Assembly (NCBI RefSeq): GCF_002531725.1
Contig: NZ_NWSQ01000010.1
Coordinates: forward strand, 1-64,000
Source of the DNA: Rhizobium sp. L43
GTDB lineage: Bacteria > Pseudomonadota > Alphaproteobacteria > Rhizobiales > Rhizobiaceae
Direction of reading: 5' to 3'
Length of the DNA stretch: 64,000 bases
A model generated the notes under the pieces. It was not told the origin of the DNA and ran no database searches. It saw nothing but the letters and a program-made list of their open reading frames with translations. This document shows positions 16,773 through 26,046 of this stretch, in pieces. Made by a program: the position numbers and the translations under genes. Within the stretch, counting starts at the first letter, position 1. Each line of letters opens with the position of its first letter.

Positions 16773-16803
16773 AAGGCGGCGGTGTCACCTCACTGGCCTT
16801 TTT
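16773..16803 (+). terminator. possible terminator after the importer operon
   Basis: AAGGC (16773-16777) pairs with GCCTT (16796-16800) around an inner GGTG-T-CACC stem, followed by TTT. It would separate the importer from the 16861 membrane protein. Confidence 0.4.
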
Positions 16804-16860
16804 CCCGGACTGGCGTATGATTTCTGAGGGCGCGCGCGCCCGGTCGAACGGAGTTTCGAG

Positions 16861-17430
16861 ATGCTCGAACGAAATCAGTTTCCCCTGCGCCCTGTCGTCC
16901 CCGGCTTCGCTGTCGCCTGGGTCGTCGTCATTTCAGGCGCGAGCGTTGCCCTCAGCCTGCTTTTTGCCTGCGTCACGCCCTTCGTGGCCTTGGCGGCGGT
17001 ATCGGCGGTCATTCTTCCCCGGCGGATGGCGGTGACGGCGGTCCTGTTGGCCTGGCTCGCCAACCAGATGGTCGGATATCTCGTGCTCGGCTATCCCCAG
17101 ACCTGGGACAGCTATGCCTGGGGTCTGACGATCGGCATCGCGGCATTTGCTGCGCTCGCCGCAGCGCTTGGTGTGATTCGTCTCGCTGCCGACATTGCCG
17201 TCACCATGGCGACCGCTTTCCTCACCGGCTTCGTTGCCTATGAAGGCGTGCTCTTTGCCGCAACGGCGGTGCTTCCGTCAGGCGAGGGCGCGTTCTCGGC
17301 ATCCGTCGTGGCCGATGTCCTGCTGATCAATTCTCTGGCCGCGATCGGGCTGATCTGCCTGCATGCCGGCGCCGCCGTCGCCCGGGCGTTCGTTGTACGA
17401 CAGCCAGGACCGGCGCTGTCTCAAGCTTGA
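16861..17430 (+). CDS. multi-pass membrane protein of unknown function
   Basis: 189 residues with six predicted hydrophobic segments (for example FAVAWVVVISGASVALSLLF and WGLTIGIAAFAALAAALGVI). It starts MLERNQFPLRPVVPGF. GGAG lies seven bases before the ATG. It begins 111 bases after btuD in the same direction, and its size and all-membrane nature would suit a cobalt or cobamide-precursor transport accessory, but no metal-binding His cluster is present and a hairpin lies between. Function not assigned. It overlaps the convergent HIT gene by ten bases at the 3' end. Confidence 0.75.
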   Translation: MLERNQFPLRPVVPGFAVAWVVVISGASVALSLLFACVTPFVALAAVSAVILPRRMAVTAVLLAWLANQMVGYLVLGYPQTWDSYAWGLTIGIAAFAALAAALGVIRLAADIAVTMATAFLTGFVAYEGVLFAATAVLPSGEGAFSASVVADVLLINSLAAIGLICLHAGAAVARAFVVRQPGPALSQA

Positions 17431-18056
17431 GGCCGTATTACACCCCGCAGCAGCTCGATGACCTCTGAGACCGATGGCCCTTTAACCGGCGGCGGCTCTG
17501 CACGTTCGCAGAATTCGCGCCAGACAAACAGTGTCAGTTCCGCGCCATCCGTTGCGGTTTCTCCCGGTCCCTCTACGAAATTCTCGAGCAGCCGATAGCG
17601 AGGATCCTTCCAGAACAACTCCTCCACCCAGTCATATATCGGGATCACATGGAAATGGATCGGATAACCGGGCGTGTGCCCATATCTGCCGATATAGATG
17701 CGCTGCGCATTCAGTTCCCGTTTCAGAGCACTCTGAGCCCTTGCGAGCAACGGACCGAGTTCGGCCAGGGCGTTTTCGGACAAATCCGACAGATCTGTCG
17801 TGTCGGTCTTTGAGCTGATCATGATGTAGCCGGGAAGGGCGGAGTTCATCCGGTGGTTCACCAGCCATCCTGATGTTTCGGCAACATGAAAGTGCGGAGG
17901 AATCTCCAAGCGCTGCCTCTTTCCGCTTTCGCAAATGTCGCTGTTCACTTCTGGTGGCCGCAGAATAGGCAGTTTTGCGAGGGCTGCAAATGCCGCATCC
18001 AAGACATAACCAAGGCCGAAGTCCAAGAGCCTCATCCCAGAGAGACTTGTCGTCAT
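17421..18056 (-). CDS. HIT-family protein
   Basis: 211 residues from the ATG at 18056; starts at 18035 or further in are possible because HIT proteins are usually near 140 residues. The HIT core runs from CESGKRQRLEIPP to the motif YPIHFHVIPIYDW. The middle nucleophilic His is present, but the first His of HxHxHxx is replaced by Pro. HIT proteins hydrolyse nucleotide phosphoramidates or dinucleoside polyphosphates. It is divergent from the MYG1 gene at 18118. Confidence 0.75.
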   Translation of the reverse strand: MTTSLSGMRLLDFGLGYVLDAAFAALAKLPILRPPEVNSDICESGKRQRLEIPPHFHVAETSGWLVNHRMNSALPGYIMISSKTDTTDLSDLSENALAELGPLLARAQSALKRELNAQRIYIGRYGHTPGYPIHFHVIPIYDWVEELFWKDPRYRLLENFVEGPGETATDGAELTLFVWREFCERAEPPPVKGPSVSEVIELLRGVIRPQA

Positions 18057-18117
18057 ATCCGCCAACCGCTATCTGGTGCTGACCCAGGCGAACCCGCCGA
18101 AAACGATAAGGCCTTTC

Positions 18118-19041
18118 ATGATTCCCGATTTCCTCGTCACCCATTCCGGTGGCTTCCATGCCGACGAACTGCTGTCGAGCGTCATCCTGACCCGGCTTTT
18201 CCCGCAGGCGCGTATCGTCCGCAGTCGGGCGCCGGAATGGATCACGCCGAGCGAAGACCGCATCATCTATGATGTCGGCGGAACCTATGACCCTGCTGCC
18301 GGGATATTCGACCACCATCAGCGCGGCGCGCCGCTGCGCGAAGATGGCCAGCCCTACAGCTCGTTCGGCCTGATCTGGAAGCATTACGGCCGTGACTATC
18401 TCGCAGCCTCCGGTCTTCCAGAGGCCCATGTCGTGGCGTTGCATGGCTCTTTCGACGCCAGCTTCGTGCTGCCGATCGATCTGACCGACAATGGCGCGCT
18501 CAGCCCCTCAGGGCCTTTGGCGGGCTTGACGCTGCCGGCGCTGCTGGAGACCCTGAAACCGGTTTTCGATGAAGCCGAGCCCGAGGCCGATGATCGCGCC
18601 TTCCACTCTGCCCTGGCCATCGCCCGCAGTTTCGTCGAGGCCAGGATCGCCCAAAGTGCCGCAAAATTGCGGGCCGAGGCGATCGTGCACCGGGCGATCG
18701 AGGCTGCCGGGCAGGGGCGTGTGCTGGAATTGCCGAGGGGAATGCCTTTCCGTCCGGCCATCGTCAAGGCGGGTGCCGATCATCTGCTGTTCGTCGTCCA
18801 CCCGCGCGAAAAGGATTGGTGCGTGACCGGCATCCGCCGCGCCGAAGAGGGCTTCGAGCTCAGGGCCGATCTGCCGGCGGCTTGGGCCGGGCTCACCAAT
18901 GGCGCGCTGGAGGCGGTGTGCGGCGTAGAGGGTGCGAGCTTCTGCCACAACGGCCGCTTCATCGCCGCCGCGACGACCCGCGAGGCGGCGCTTGCCATGG
19001 CCGAGTTGGCGGTAGAGGAGGCGCGTTCGATCGGCGTGTAG
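18118..19041 (+). CDS. MYG1-family metal-dependent exonuclease-like protein
   Basis: 307 residues. The signature VTHSGGFHADELLSSVIL, the IIYDVGG motif and IFDHHQRG are those of the MYG1/UPF0160 family, related to DHH phosphoesterases, with metal-binding His and Asp residues in all three. Eukaryotic MYG1 is a 3'-5' exoribonuclease; bacterial members are less studied. The start MIPDFLVTHSGG fits the family and follows AAGG; an in-frame ATG upstream would add 14 unconserved residues. Confidence 0.9.
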   Translation: MIPDFLVTHSGGFHADELLSSVILTRLFPQARIVRSRAPEWITPSEDRIIYDVGGTYDPAAGIFDHHQRGAPLREDGQPYSSFGLIWKHYGRDYLAASGLPEAHVVALHGSFDASFVLPIDLTDNGALSPSGPLAGLTLPALLETLKPVFDEAEPEADDRAFHSALAIARSFVEARIAQSAAKLRAEAIVHRAIEAAGQGRVLELPRGMPFRPAIVKAGADHLLFVVHPREKDWCVTGIRRAEEGFELRADLPAAWAGLTNGALEAVCGVEGASFCHNGRFIAAATTREAALAMAELAVEEARSIGV

Positions 19042-19240
19042 GTCAAATGGCGGCAGCTCAGGCAGGTCATCCACGCCGGATCCACCAGAGATTAGATCGC
19101 GTTCAGGTAAGCCTCCATTGTGGAACCGATTGACTTGCTGCCGCGAAGGACTAAGCTTTAGTCATAACAACCACTACCCATACGCGAGAGATCGCGGAGG
19201 GTGCGAGTGGCTGGCGACCTTCAGGAGGATGGGGTTTGCC

Positions 19241-19630
19241 GTGGATTACCGTGTTGTTCTGCTGATCGCCACATCCGTCATCGCCCTTTTCCCTGGTAGC
19301 GCCGGGGCGCAGGAGGGCGATGCGACCGCGGGTGCCGTCGTTTTCAAGAAATGCGCAACCTGTCATGTCGCCGATTCCGATACGAACAAGGTTGGCCCAT
19401 CGCTGAACAAGTTGTTCGGCCGGAAGGCCGGGACGCATCCGAACTTCGCCTATTCGGCCGGAATGAAGGCTGCCGGCGAAGGCGGTCTCGTCTGGGACGA
19501 GACGGTACTGCGCGACTATCTGCACAATCCGAAAGCCAAGGTGAAGGGCACGAAGATGGCCTTCGTCGGCGTGAAGGACGATCAGGAGATCACCGATCTC
19601 ATCGCCTACCTAAAACAATATTCTCAGTGA
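19241..19630 (+). CDS. class I cytochrome c
   Basis: About 129 residues. A Sec signal peptide ends at SAGAQ, followed by a single haem site CATCH (Cys38, Cys41, His42) and an axial Met in GTKMAFVG, typical of cytochrome c2-like electron carriers. The start is probably the GTG at 19241, since the ATG at 19229 directly abuts AGGAGG and could not be used with it. It precedes the CoxMNOP-type oxidase genes by 147 bases and is the obvious periplasmic electron donor to that oxidase. Confidence 0.88.
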   Translation: MDYRVVLLIATSVIALFPGSAGAQEGDATAGAVVFKKCATCHVADSDTNKVGPSLNKLFGRKAGTHPNFAYSAGMKAAGEGGLVWDETVLRDYLHNPKAKVKGTKMAFVGVKDDQEITDLIAYLKQYSQ

Positions 19631-19777
19631 TGGGCAATACTCCAAATGACGGGCCTTTGATCGGCGTCGCATGCCTAAATCGCCGTAATTGCCGATATTT
19701 TCTATTTGTGCGATAATAAAGACGGACTTTTTGCGGAATGCGGTTTCACGGGTCAACCTGCTCGAGGAGGAGCGGAC

Positions 19778-20596
19778 ATGGCTGTCGTGCTGATCCTCGT
19801 CCTGATTGTCGTCGGCTCCGTGCTGTTCCATGTGCTGAGCCCGTGGTGGTGGACGCCGATCGCGTCCAACTGGACCTATATCGACAGTACCCTCGTCATC
19901 ACTTTCTGGATCACCGGTATCGTCTTCGTGGCGGTGGTCTTGTTCATGGCCTATTGCGTCTACCGCTTCCGGCACAAGCCGGGCAACCAAGCGCATTACG
20001 AGCCTGAAAACCGCAGGCTGGAGGTGATGCTCGCCTCGGGAACGGCGGTCGGCGTCGCCGCGATGCTGGCGCCCGGCCTTATCGTCTGGAACCAGTTCAT
20101 CACGGTGCCCGCCGATGCCGCCTCGGTCGAGGTCGTTAGCCAGCAATGGCTGTGGAGCTTCCGCCTGCCGGGGGCGGACGGAAAGCTCGGCCGCGCCGAG
20201 ACGCGCGACGTCACGGCGGAAAACCCGCTCGGCCTCGACAAGAACGACGCGAGCGGCCTCGACGACATTATCATCGAAGGCGGCGAGCTGCATCTGCCGA
20301 TCGGCAAGCCGGTGCATATGCTGCTGCGCTCGATCGATGTCCTCCATGATTTCTACGTGCCTGAGTTTCGCGCCAAGATGGACATGATCCCCGGCATGGT
20401 CACCTATTTCTGGCTGACGCCGACGCGCACCGGCACCTTCGATATCCTCTGCGCCGAACTCTGCGGCGTCGGCCATCCGCAAATGCGCGGCACCGTCGTG
20501 GTCGACAATGAGGCGGACTACCAGACCTGGCTCGGGCAGCAGCAGACATTCACCCAGTTGACGGCGTCATCGGGAGAGCTGCCGCCGGCAAATTGA
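19778..20596 (+). CDS. coxM: alternative cytochrome c oxidase subunit II (CuA)
   Basis: 272 residues. Two N-terminal membrane helices (residues 2-20 and 40-62) anchor a periplasmic cupredoxin domain with the CuA ligands in CAELCGVGHPQM plus an upstream His in SIDVLHDFYVP. It accepts electrons from cytochrome c and passes them to subunit I. GAGGAGGAG precedes the ATG. Gene order II-I-III-III-like matches the coxMNOP alternative oxidase of Bradyrhizobium rather than the main aa3 oxidase, which carries ctaB and ctaG genes not seen here. Confidence 0.92.
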   Translation: MAVVLILVLIVVGSVLFHVLSPWWWTPIASNWTYIDSTLVITFWITGIVFVAVVLFMAYCVYRFRHKPGNQAHYEPENRRLEVMLASGTAVGVAAMLAPGLIVWNQFITVPADAASVEVVSQQWLWSFRLPGADGKLGRAETRDVTAENPLGLDKNDASGLDDIIIEGGELHLPIGKPVHMLLRSIDVLHDFYVPEFRAKMDMIPGMVTYFWLTPTRTGTFDILCAELCGVGHPQMRGTVVVDNEADYQTWLGQQQTFTQLTASSGELPPAN

Positions 20597-20610
20597 ACCG
20601 GCTCGAGGCG

Positions 20611-20668
20611 TGCCGGTTCAGGGAACCGGAGAAGCAGTCGCAGACCGCATGCCGGCTCAGGGAACCGG
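20611..20668 (+). repeat. duplicated hairpin in the coxM-coxN spacer
   Basis: TGCCGGTTCAGGGAACCGG (20611-20629) recurs with one change at 20650-20668. Each copy folds into a seven-pair stem with an AGG loop. Two hairpins 39 bases apart between subunit II and I genes could protect the message or set subunit ratios. Confidence 0.55.
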
Positions 20669-20689
20669 CGGGGAAAGGGAAGAGAGATC

Positions 20690-22459
20690 ATGGTCGAGAT
20701 TCCATCCGGCAGCATCCCCTCCGCCGAAGTCGAGGATGTCGAGCTTTATCACCCGCACGGCTGGTGGACGAAATATGTGTTCAGCCAGGATGCCAAGATC
20801 ATCGCCGTGCAATATTCGATCACGGCGATCTCTATCGGCCTGGTGGCGCTGGTGCTCTCCTGGCTGATGCGGATTCAGCTCGCCTTTCCCGGCACGTTTG
20901 CCTTCATCGATGCCGATCACTATTACCAGTTCATCACCATGCACGGCATGATCATGGTGATCTACCTTCTCACCGCGCTCTTTCTCGGCGGCTTCGGCAA
21001 CTACCTCATTCCGCTGATGGTCGGCGCCCGCGACATGGTGTTTCCCTATGCCAACATGCTGAGCTACTGGATCTATCTGCTTGCGGTGCTGATCCTCGCC
21101 GCCGGCTTCTTTGCCCCCGGCGGCCCGACGGGGGCCGGCTGGACGCTTTATCCGCCGCAATCGGTTCTCTCAGGCACGCCTGGTGGTAAGGACTGGGGCA
21201 TCCTGCTGATGCTCACCTCGCTGATCGTCTTCATCATCGGCTTCACCATGGGCGGGCTGAACTATGTGGTAACGGTGCTGCAGGGGCGGGCGCGCGGGAT
21301 GACGCTGATGCGGATGCCGCTCACCGTCTGGGGCATCTTCACCGCGACCGTGATGGCGCTCTTGGCCTTTCCCGCACTCTTCGTCGCCTGCGTCATGATG
21401 CTGTTCGACCGCGTGCTCGGCACCAGCTTCTTCATGCCCGCCATCGTCGAGATGGGCACGCAGCTGCAGCACGGCGGCGGCAGCCCGATCCTCTTCCAGC
21501 ACCTCTTCTGGTTCTTCGGCCATCCCGAAGTCTATATCGTCGCGCTGCCGGCCTTCGGCATCGTTTCGGATCTGATCAGCACGCATGCGCGCAAGAATAT
21601 CTTCGGCTACCGGATGATGGTCTGGGCGATCGTCATCATCGGCGCCTTGAGCTTCGTCGTCTGGGCGCACCACATGTATGTCAGCGGCATGCACCCGGCC
21701 TTCGGCTTCTTCTTCGCCACGACGACGCTGATCATCGCCATCCCGACGGCGATCAAGGTCTATAACTGGGTGCTGACGCTCTGGCGCGGCGATATCCACC
21801 TGACGCTGCCGATGCTCTTTGCGCTCGCCTTCATCGTCACCTTCGTCAATGGCGGGCTGACGGGCCTCTTCCTCGGCAATGTCGTCGTCGACGTGCCGCT
21901 GTCGGATACGATGTTCGTCGTCGCGCATTTCCACATGGTCATGGGGGTCGCGCCGATCCTCGTCATCTTCGGGGCGATCTATCACTGGTATCCGAAGGTG
22001 ACGGGACGCATGCTGGACGAGGTGCTCGGCCAGATCCATTTCTGGATCACCTTCCTCGGCACCTATGCGATCTTCTTTCCGATGCACTATCTCGGCCTGC
22101 TCGGCGTCCCACGCCGCTATTTCGAGATGGGGGAGACGGCCTTCGTTCCGCCTTCGGCCCACACGCTGAATATCTTCATTACCGTGATGGCGCTCGTCGT
22201 CGGCGCCGGGCAGATGGTCTTCCTGTTCAATCTGGTCTGGAGCCTTTTCCAGGGCCGGGAGGCCGGCGGCAATCCATGGCGGGCAACGACGCTCGAATGG
22301 CAGACGCCTGAGACGCCGCCGGCGCACGGCAACTGGGGCAAAGACCTGCCTGTCGTCTATCGCTGGGCCTATGATTACAGCGTGCCCGGCGCGGCCGAAG
22401 ATTTCATTCCGCAGAATGTGCCGTCAAGTGATGGCGTCACCCGCGAGGGTCCGGCATGA
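20690..22459 (+). CDS. coxN: alternative cytochrome c oxidase subunit I
   Basis: 589 residues, about 12-14 membrane helices. Haem and CuB ligands are visible in FITMHGMIMVIY, FFGHPEVYIVALP, WAHHMYVSG and VAHFHMVMGVAP, and the Glu of GHPEVY supports an A-type proton path. It reduces O2 to water and pumps protons. The ATG at 20690 follows GGGAAAGGGAAGAGAG. Its stop overlaps the next ATG by four bases. Confidence 0.95.
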   Translation: MVEIPSGSIPSAEVEDVELYHPHGWWTKYVFSQDAKIIAVQYSITAISIGLVALVLSWLMRIQLAFPGTFAFIDADHYYQFITMHGMIMVIYLLTALFLGGFGNYLIPLMVGARDMVFPYANMLSYWIYLLAVLILAAGFFAPGGPTGAGWTLYPPQSVLSGTPGGKDWGILLMLTSLIVFIIGFTMGGLNYVVTVLQGRARGMTLMRMPLTVWGIFTATVMALLAFPALFVACVMMLFDRVLGTSFFMPAIVEMGTQLQHGGGSPILFQHLFWFFGHPEVYIVALPAFGIVSDLISTHARKNIFGYRMMVWAIVIIGALSFVVWAHHMYVSGMHPAFGFFFATTTLIIAIPTAIKVYNWVLTLWRGDIHLTLPMLFALAFIVTFVNGGLTGLFLGNVVVDVPLSDTMFVVAHFHMVMGVAPILVIFGAIYHWYPKVTGRMLDEVLGQIHFWITFLGTYAIFFPMHYLGLLGVPRRYFEMGETAFVPPSAHTLNIFITVMALVVGAGQMVFLFNLVWSLFQGREAGGNPWRATTLEWQTPETPPAHGNWGKDLPVVYRWAYDYSVPGAAEDFIPQNVPSSDGVTREGPA

Positions 22460-23169
22460 GCGTCGTGCTGATCTTCCTCGCCGCCATCGCCGCCATCATG
22501 ATCTGGTGGCTCTCCGGGCAGCGGCTGACTTCTAAGCCGTGGCTCGAAACCGGTTCGGTGCAACTGCCGGATCATCACGGCGTCGACCGGCCGTCGGTGC
22601 CGGCGGTGAAGATCGGCCTCTTCGTATTTCTCGGCGTCGTCGGCGCGCTCTTCAGCCTTGCGGTCAGCGCCTATTTCATGCGCGCGGCCTCGGCCGACTG
22701 GTGGGGGATGCCGGTTCCGCGGCTGCTCTGGGTGAATACGGCGGCACTGGCCTTGAGCAGTGCGGCGCTGCAATGGGCGAAACGCGAAGCGCAGCACGGC
22801 CGCATGGAAAGCCTGCGGCCGGCGCTCGTTACGGCACTTGCGCTTGCAGTGTTCTTTCTCGCCGGGCAGATCCAGGCATGGCGGGAACTGACCGCGGCCG
22901 GCTATGTGCTGGCCGATAATCCCGCCAACAGCTTTTTCTATATGCTGACCGGCCTGCACGGGCTGCATATCCTCGGCGGACTTGCCGTGCTCGCGCACAC
23001 GAGTGTCAGGGCATTCGCAGCCGACGTTCAGCCGGAAAGGCTGCGGCTCAGTGTCGATCTTTCCACCATCTATTCGCATTTCATGCTCGCCGTCTGGCTG
23101 CTGCTCTTCGCGCTGTTTGCCGGCTGGGCCAATGATTTCGTCGATCTCTGCCGCACGTTGATTAGCTAG
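22456..23169 (+). CDS. coxO: cytochrome c oxidase subunit III (CoxO type)
   Basis: 237 residues, six to seven membrane helices, with subunit III signature text near FFYMLTGLHGLHILGGLAVL. The N-terminus carries an extra helix and a polar loop. It stabilises proton pumping by subunit I. Coupled to coxN by the ATGA overlap. Confidence 0.88.
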   Translation: MSVVLIFLAAIAAIMIWWLSGQRLTSKPWLETGSVQLPDHHGVDRPSVPAVKIGLFVFLGVVGALFSLAVSAYFMRAASADWWGMPVPRLLWVNTAALALSSAALQWAKREAQHGRMESLRPALVTALALAVFFLAGQIQAWRELTAAGYVLADNPANSFFYMLTGLHGLHILGGLAVLAHTSVRAFAADVQPERLRLSVDLSTIYSHFMLAVWLLLFALFAGWANDFVDLCRTLIS

Positions 23170-23178
23170 GGGGTGCAG

Positions 23179-23898
23179 ATGGCACAGACTATCGAGACAC
23201 ATGGCGGGGCAGAGCTCAGACCGGCCGGTCTTCGCGGCGTCGCCGCCGATTTCAGCTCGGATCAACGCGCCTTCAAGACCGCCTCCTGGGGCAAGGCGAT
23301 GATGTGGATCTTTCTCTTGAGCGACACCTTCGTCTTCGGCTGTTTCCTGATTGCCTATATGACCGCCCGCATGTCGACGCCCGTCGCCTGGCCCAATCCG
23401 AGCGAGGTCTTCGCGCTCCATATCGGCGGGCAGGACGTGCCGCTGATCCTGATCGCGATCATGACCTTCGTGCTGATCTCGAGCAGCGGCACCATGGCGA
23501 TGGCGGTCAATTTCGGCTATCGCCGCGACCGCCGCACGACGGCGATCCTGATGCTGCTGACAGCGCTTCTTGGCGCATGCTTCGTCGGCATGCAGGCCTT
23601 CGAATGGACGAAGCTGATCACCGAAGGCGTGCGCCCCTGGGAAAACCCGTGGGGAGCGGCGCAATTCGGCTCGACCTTCTTCATGATCACCGGCTTTCAC
23701 GGCACCCATGTCACCATCGGCGTCATCTTCCTCCTCATCGTCGCCCGCAAGGTCTGGCGCGGCGATTTCGATGTGGAACGGCGCGGCTTCTTCACCAGCC
23801 GGAAAGGCCGCTACGAGGCCGTCGAGATCATGGGTCTCTACTGGCACTTCGTCGACCTGGTCTGGGTCTTCATCTTCGCATTTTTCTATCTGTGGTGA
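23179..23898 (+). CDS. coxP: cytochrome c oxidase subunit III (CoxP type)
   Basis: 239 residues, five membrane helices, with LSDTFVFGCFLIAYM, GSTFFMITGFHGTHVTIGVI and GLYWHFVDLVWVFIF, the heme-copper oxidase subunit III motifs. AGGGGG stands just before the ATG. Two subunit III genes in succession are characteristic of coxMNOP operons. The next gene begins seven bases after its stop. Confidence 0.88.
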   Translation: MAQTIETHGGAELRPAGLRGVAADFSSDQRAFKTASWGKAMMWIFLLSDTFVFGCFLIAYMTARMSTPVAWPNPSEVFALHIGGQDVPLILIAIMTFVLISSSGTMAMAVNFGYRRDRRTTAILMLLTALLGACFVGMQAFEWTKLITEGVRPWENPWGAAQFGSTFFMITGFHGTHVTIGVIFLLIVARKVWRGDFDVERRGFFTSRKGRYEAVEIMGLYWHFVDLVWVFIFAFFYLW

Positions 23899-23905
23899 GG
23901 TCGTC

Positions 23906-24271
23906 ATGAGCGAGACAACGGCGCATGCACAAGTCCAAACGGCGCATGCACAGGCACATACCGGGCAGCAGCACCCGATCGGGCTCTACTTCTTCGTCTG
24001 GGGCCTGCTCTTCGTCCTCAGCGCAGCGTCCTACATGGTCGATTATCTCGGCGTCCAGAGCTATCTCCGATGGACGCTGATCCTGCTGTTCATGATGCTG
24101 AAGGCCGGCCTCATCGTCGCCGTCTTCATGCACATGGCCTGGGAACGCCTGGCGCTGGTCTACGCCATCCTGCTGCCGCCGCTGCTGGTGCTGGTGTTCG
24201 TGGCGTTGATGATCTCGGAAGCGGACTATACGATCTTCACCCGGCTCGCCTTCTTTGGTGCTACGCCGTAG
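23906..24271 (+). CDS. cytochrome c oxidase subunit IV family protein
   Basis: 121 residues. A His/Ala-rich N-terminus (AHAQVQTAHAQAH) is followed by three membrane helices, the pattern of prokaryotic COX4/CyoD-type small subunits, with MMLKAGLIVAVFMHMAWE as the typical segment. It closes the oxidase operon; GAGG precedes the ATG. The N-terminal repeat of Ala-His-Ala-Gln is unusual and may bind metal, but this is only a composition remark. Confidence 0.8.
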   Translation: MSETTAHAQVQTAHAQAHTGQQHPIGLYFFVWGLLFVLSAASYMVDYLGVQSYLRWTLILLFMMLKAGLIVAVFMHMAWERLALVYAILLPPLLVLVFVALMISEADYTIFTRLAFFGATP

Positions 24272-24298
24272 ACAGCGATCATCGGGAGAAGGTTTTGT

Positions 24299-24895
24299 AT
24301 GGCTGAGGTCTTGTTGTTCCACCACGCACAAGGGCTGACCCCGGGTGTGCGTGCGTTCGCCGACGCTTTGAGGGCAGCCGGCCACATGGTGCATACACCT
24401 GATCTGTTTGACGGGCGCACATTCCCAAGCATCGAGGAGGGGCTCGCCTATATCGGTGAGATCGGGTTCGACGCCATCAGGGAGCGCGGCGTCCGCGTCG
24501 CCGACGAGTTGCCGATCGCGCTCGTCTATGCCGGGTTCTCGTTCGGTGTGCTGCCGGCGCAGAAGCTGGCGCAGACACGGCCTGGCGCCCGTGGGGCTCT
24601 GCTCTTCTATTCCTGTCTGCCGATCCGTGGCGAGTGGGCCTTCGGACTCTGGCCGGATGGAGTGCCGGTCCAGATCCACGGTATGGACAACGATCCGATT
24701 TTCGTCGGCGAGGGCGACATCGACGCCGCCCGCGAGATCGTCGAGACGGTCGAGAATGCCGAGCTTTTCCTTTACCCCGGCGATCAGCATTATTTCGCCG
24801 ACAGCTCGCTCCCGTCCTATGACGCGGATGCGACCGCGCTCCTCACCAGCCGAGTGCTCGCGTTCCTGGACGCCTTGGAGGACACGTCTGAGTGA
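24299..24895 (+). CDS. dienelactone hydrolase-family alpha/beta hydrolase
   Basis: 198 residues, MAEVLLFHHAQGLTPGVRAF at the start. The alpha/beta-hydrolase elbow GFSFG places the nucleophile Ser81 where true dienelactone hydrolases have Cys; the Asp is probably in HGMDNDPIF and the His in GDQHYF. The substrate is unknown. GGGAGAAGG stands six bases before the ATG. It starts 27 bases after the oxidase operon, so some read-through is possible, but the function seems unrelated. Confidence 0.85.
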   Translation: MAEVLLFHHAQGLTPGVRAFADALRAAGHMVHTPDLFDGRTFPSIEEGLAYIGEIGFDAIRERGVRVADELPIALVYAGFSFGVLPAQKLAQTRPGARGALLFYSCLPIRGEWAFGLWPDGVPVQIHGMDNDPIFVGEGDIDAAREIVETVENAELFLYPGDQHYFADSSLPSYDADATALLTSRVLAFLDALEDTSE

Positions 24896-25161
24896 GGCTG
24901 GAGGGCAGGGATGCGGCTGAGTGCAGCAATTCGCCACAGCCATCGTCGCCACTTGCCATCGCCGCAAAATCTGCCTTATAAAAACGCCGTCGAAAGAGTG
25001 CTGGTCGGATGGTAGCCCGACCGCTGTCCGTCGGGCGGCAACTCCTCCTTTCAGGGTAACCGCGACACCGCAGCCGGCTTGCCGGTCTCGCAGGTGTGTC
25101 CGCCGGGAACTCTGACATCTTCGTCGGCGCACCTTCATGTCAACATAGAAGGACGTTCGAC

Positions 25162-25899
25162 TTGAAACTGACAGACAACACCATTCTCATCACCGGCGGC
25201 GCAAGCGGCATCGGGCTGGCGCTCGCACAGCAACTTTCCGAACGGGGAAATCGCGTCATCATCTGCGGCAGGAGCAGGGCCGCGTTGGACAGGGCGCAGG
25301 CGGCCGTGCCTGCGCTGATCACGCGGGTCTGCGACGTCACCGATCTCGACAATCGCGACAGCCTGTCGGGCTGGCTGGAAAACAATCATCCGGACCTCAA
25401 CATGCTGATCAACAATGCCGGGGTGCAGCACATCAGGCATTTCGACGGTGATCATGCCGTGGCAGATCTCGACCAGGAAATCGCCGTCAACCTTGCCGCG
25501 CCGATCCAGCTGATCGGCGAGCTGCTGCCGATGCTGAAGCGGCAGCCCAGCGCCGTCATCGTCAATGTCACCTCGGGACTGGCGTTTACGCCGAAGGCCG
25601 ACATCCCGGTCTATTGCGCAACCAAGGCCGCCCTCCATTCCTTCACGCTGTCGCTGCGCCACCAGCTGAAAGCGACGGGGGTGCGGGTGGTCGAGATGGT
25701 TCCGCCGATGGTCGACACCAACCTCGGTGGCGGCGTGCGTGCCGGGGGTGCGGAGCGGCAATACATGATGTCGCCGGAGCAATTCGCCACGGAGGCGCTT
25801 GCGCAGTTGGAGAATGACCAGGACGAGTTGCTGATCGGCACCTCCGTCCACACGCGTAAGCACGGCGAGGCGATGTTCGAGCGGTTGAACGGCGGCTGA
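25162..25899 (+). CDS. classical SDR oxidoreductase, DltE-like
   Basis: 245 residues from a TTG at 25162 preceded by AAGGA (eight bases). TGGASGIG is the coenzyme motif, NNAG the structural motif and YCATK the catalytic Tyr/Lys with Ser in VTSGLA. The text resembles the DltE/YdfG-like oxidoreductases found in many proteobacteria; substrate unknown. Divergent starts further upstream (GTG at 25096) would add residues without similarity. The 266 bases before it hold no gene. Two hairpins follow at 25925-25972. Confidence 0.85.
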   Translation: MKLTDNTILITGGASGIGLALAQQLSERGNRVIICGRSRAALDRAQAAVPALITRVCDVTDLDNRDSLSGWLENNHPDLNMLINNAGVQHIRHFDGDHAVADLDQEIAVNLAAPIQLIGELLPMLKRQPSAVIVNVTSGLAFTPKADIPVYCATKAALHSFTLSLRHQLKATGVRVVEMVPPMVDTNLGGGVRAGGAERQYMMSPEQFATEALAQLENDQDELLIGTSVHTRKHGEAMFERLNGG

Positions 25900-25924
25900 C
25901 CGGCCGGATGTTGGCGATGATCCC

Positions 25925-25972
25925 AGATCGGCCTTGGCCGATCTCGACGGCATCCCCGGCTGATCCCGGGGA
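25925..25972. terminator. two hairpins after the SDR gene
   Basis: AGATCGGCC/GGCCGATCT (25925-25944) and TCCCCGG/CCGGGGA (25953-25972) form adjacent stems without a T-run. Likely transcript end or mRNA stabiliser. Confidence 0.35.
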
Positions 25973-26046
25973 CGCCAACCCAAAAATCCCAGCTTAAAAC
26001 ACGTCCTAAAACATGATGAAGGTCGCGCCGGGTGAGGATCTCGGCA

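Noticed and set aside
22375..23907. Long minus-strand reading frame opposite the oxidase genes
   Set aside because: It is the antisense of well-supported cox genes; GC-rich codon use keeps opposite frames open, and the text is low-complexity Asp/His/Arg without any family.
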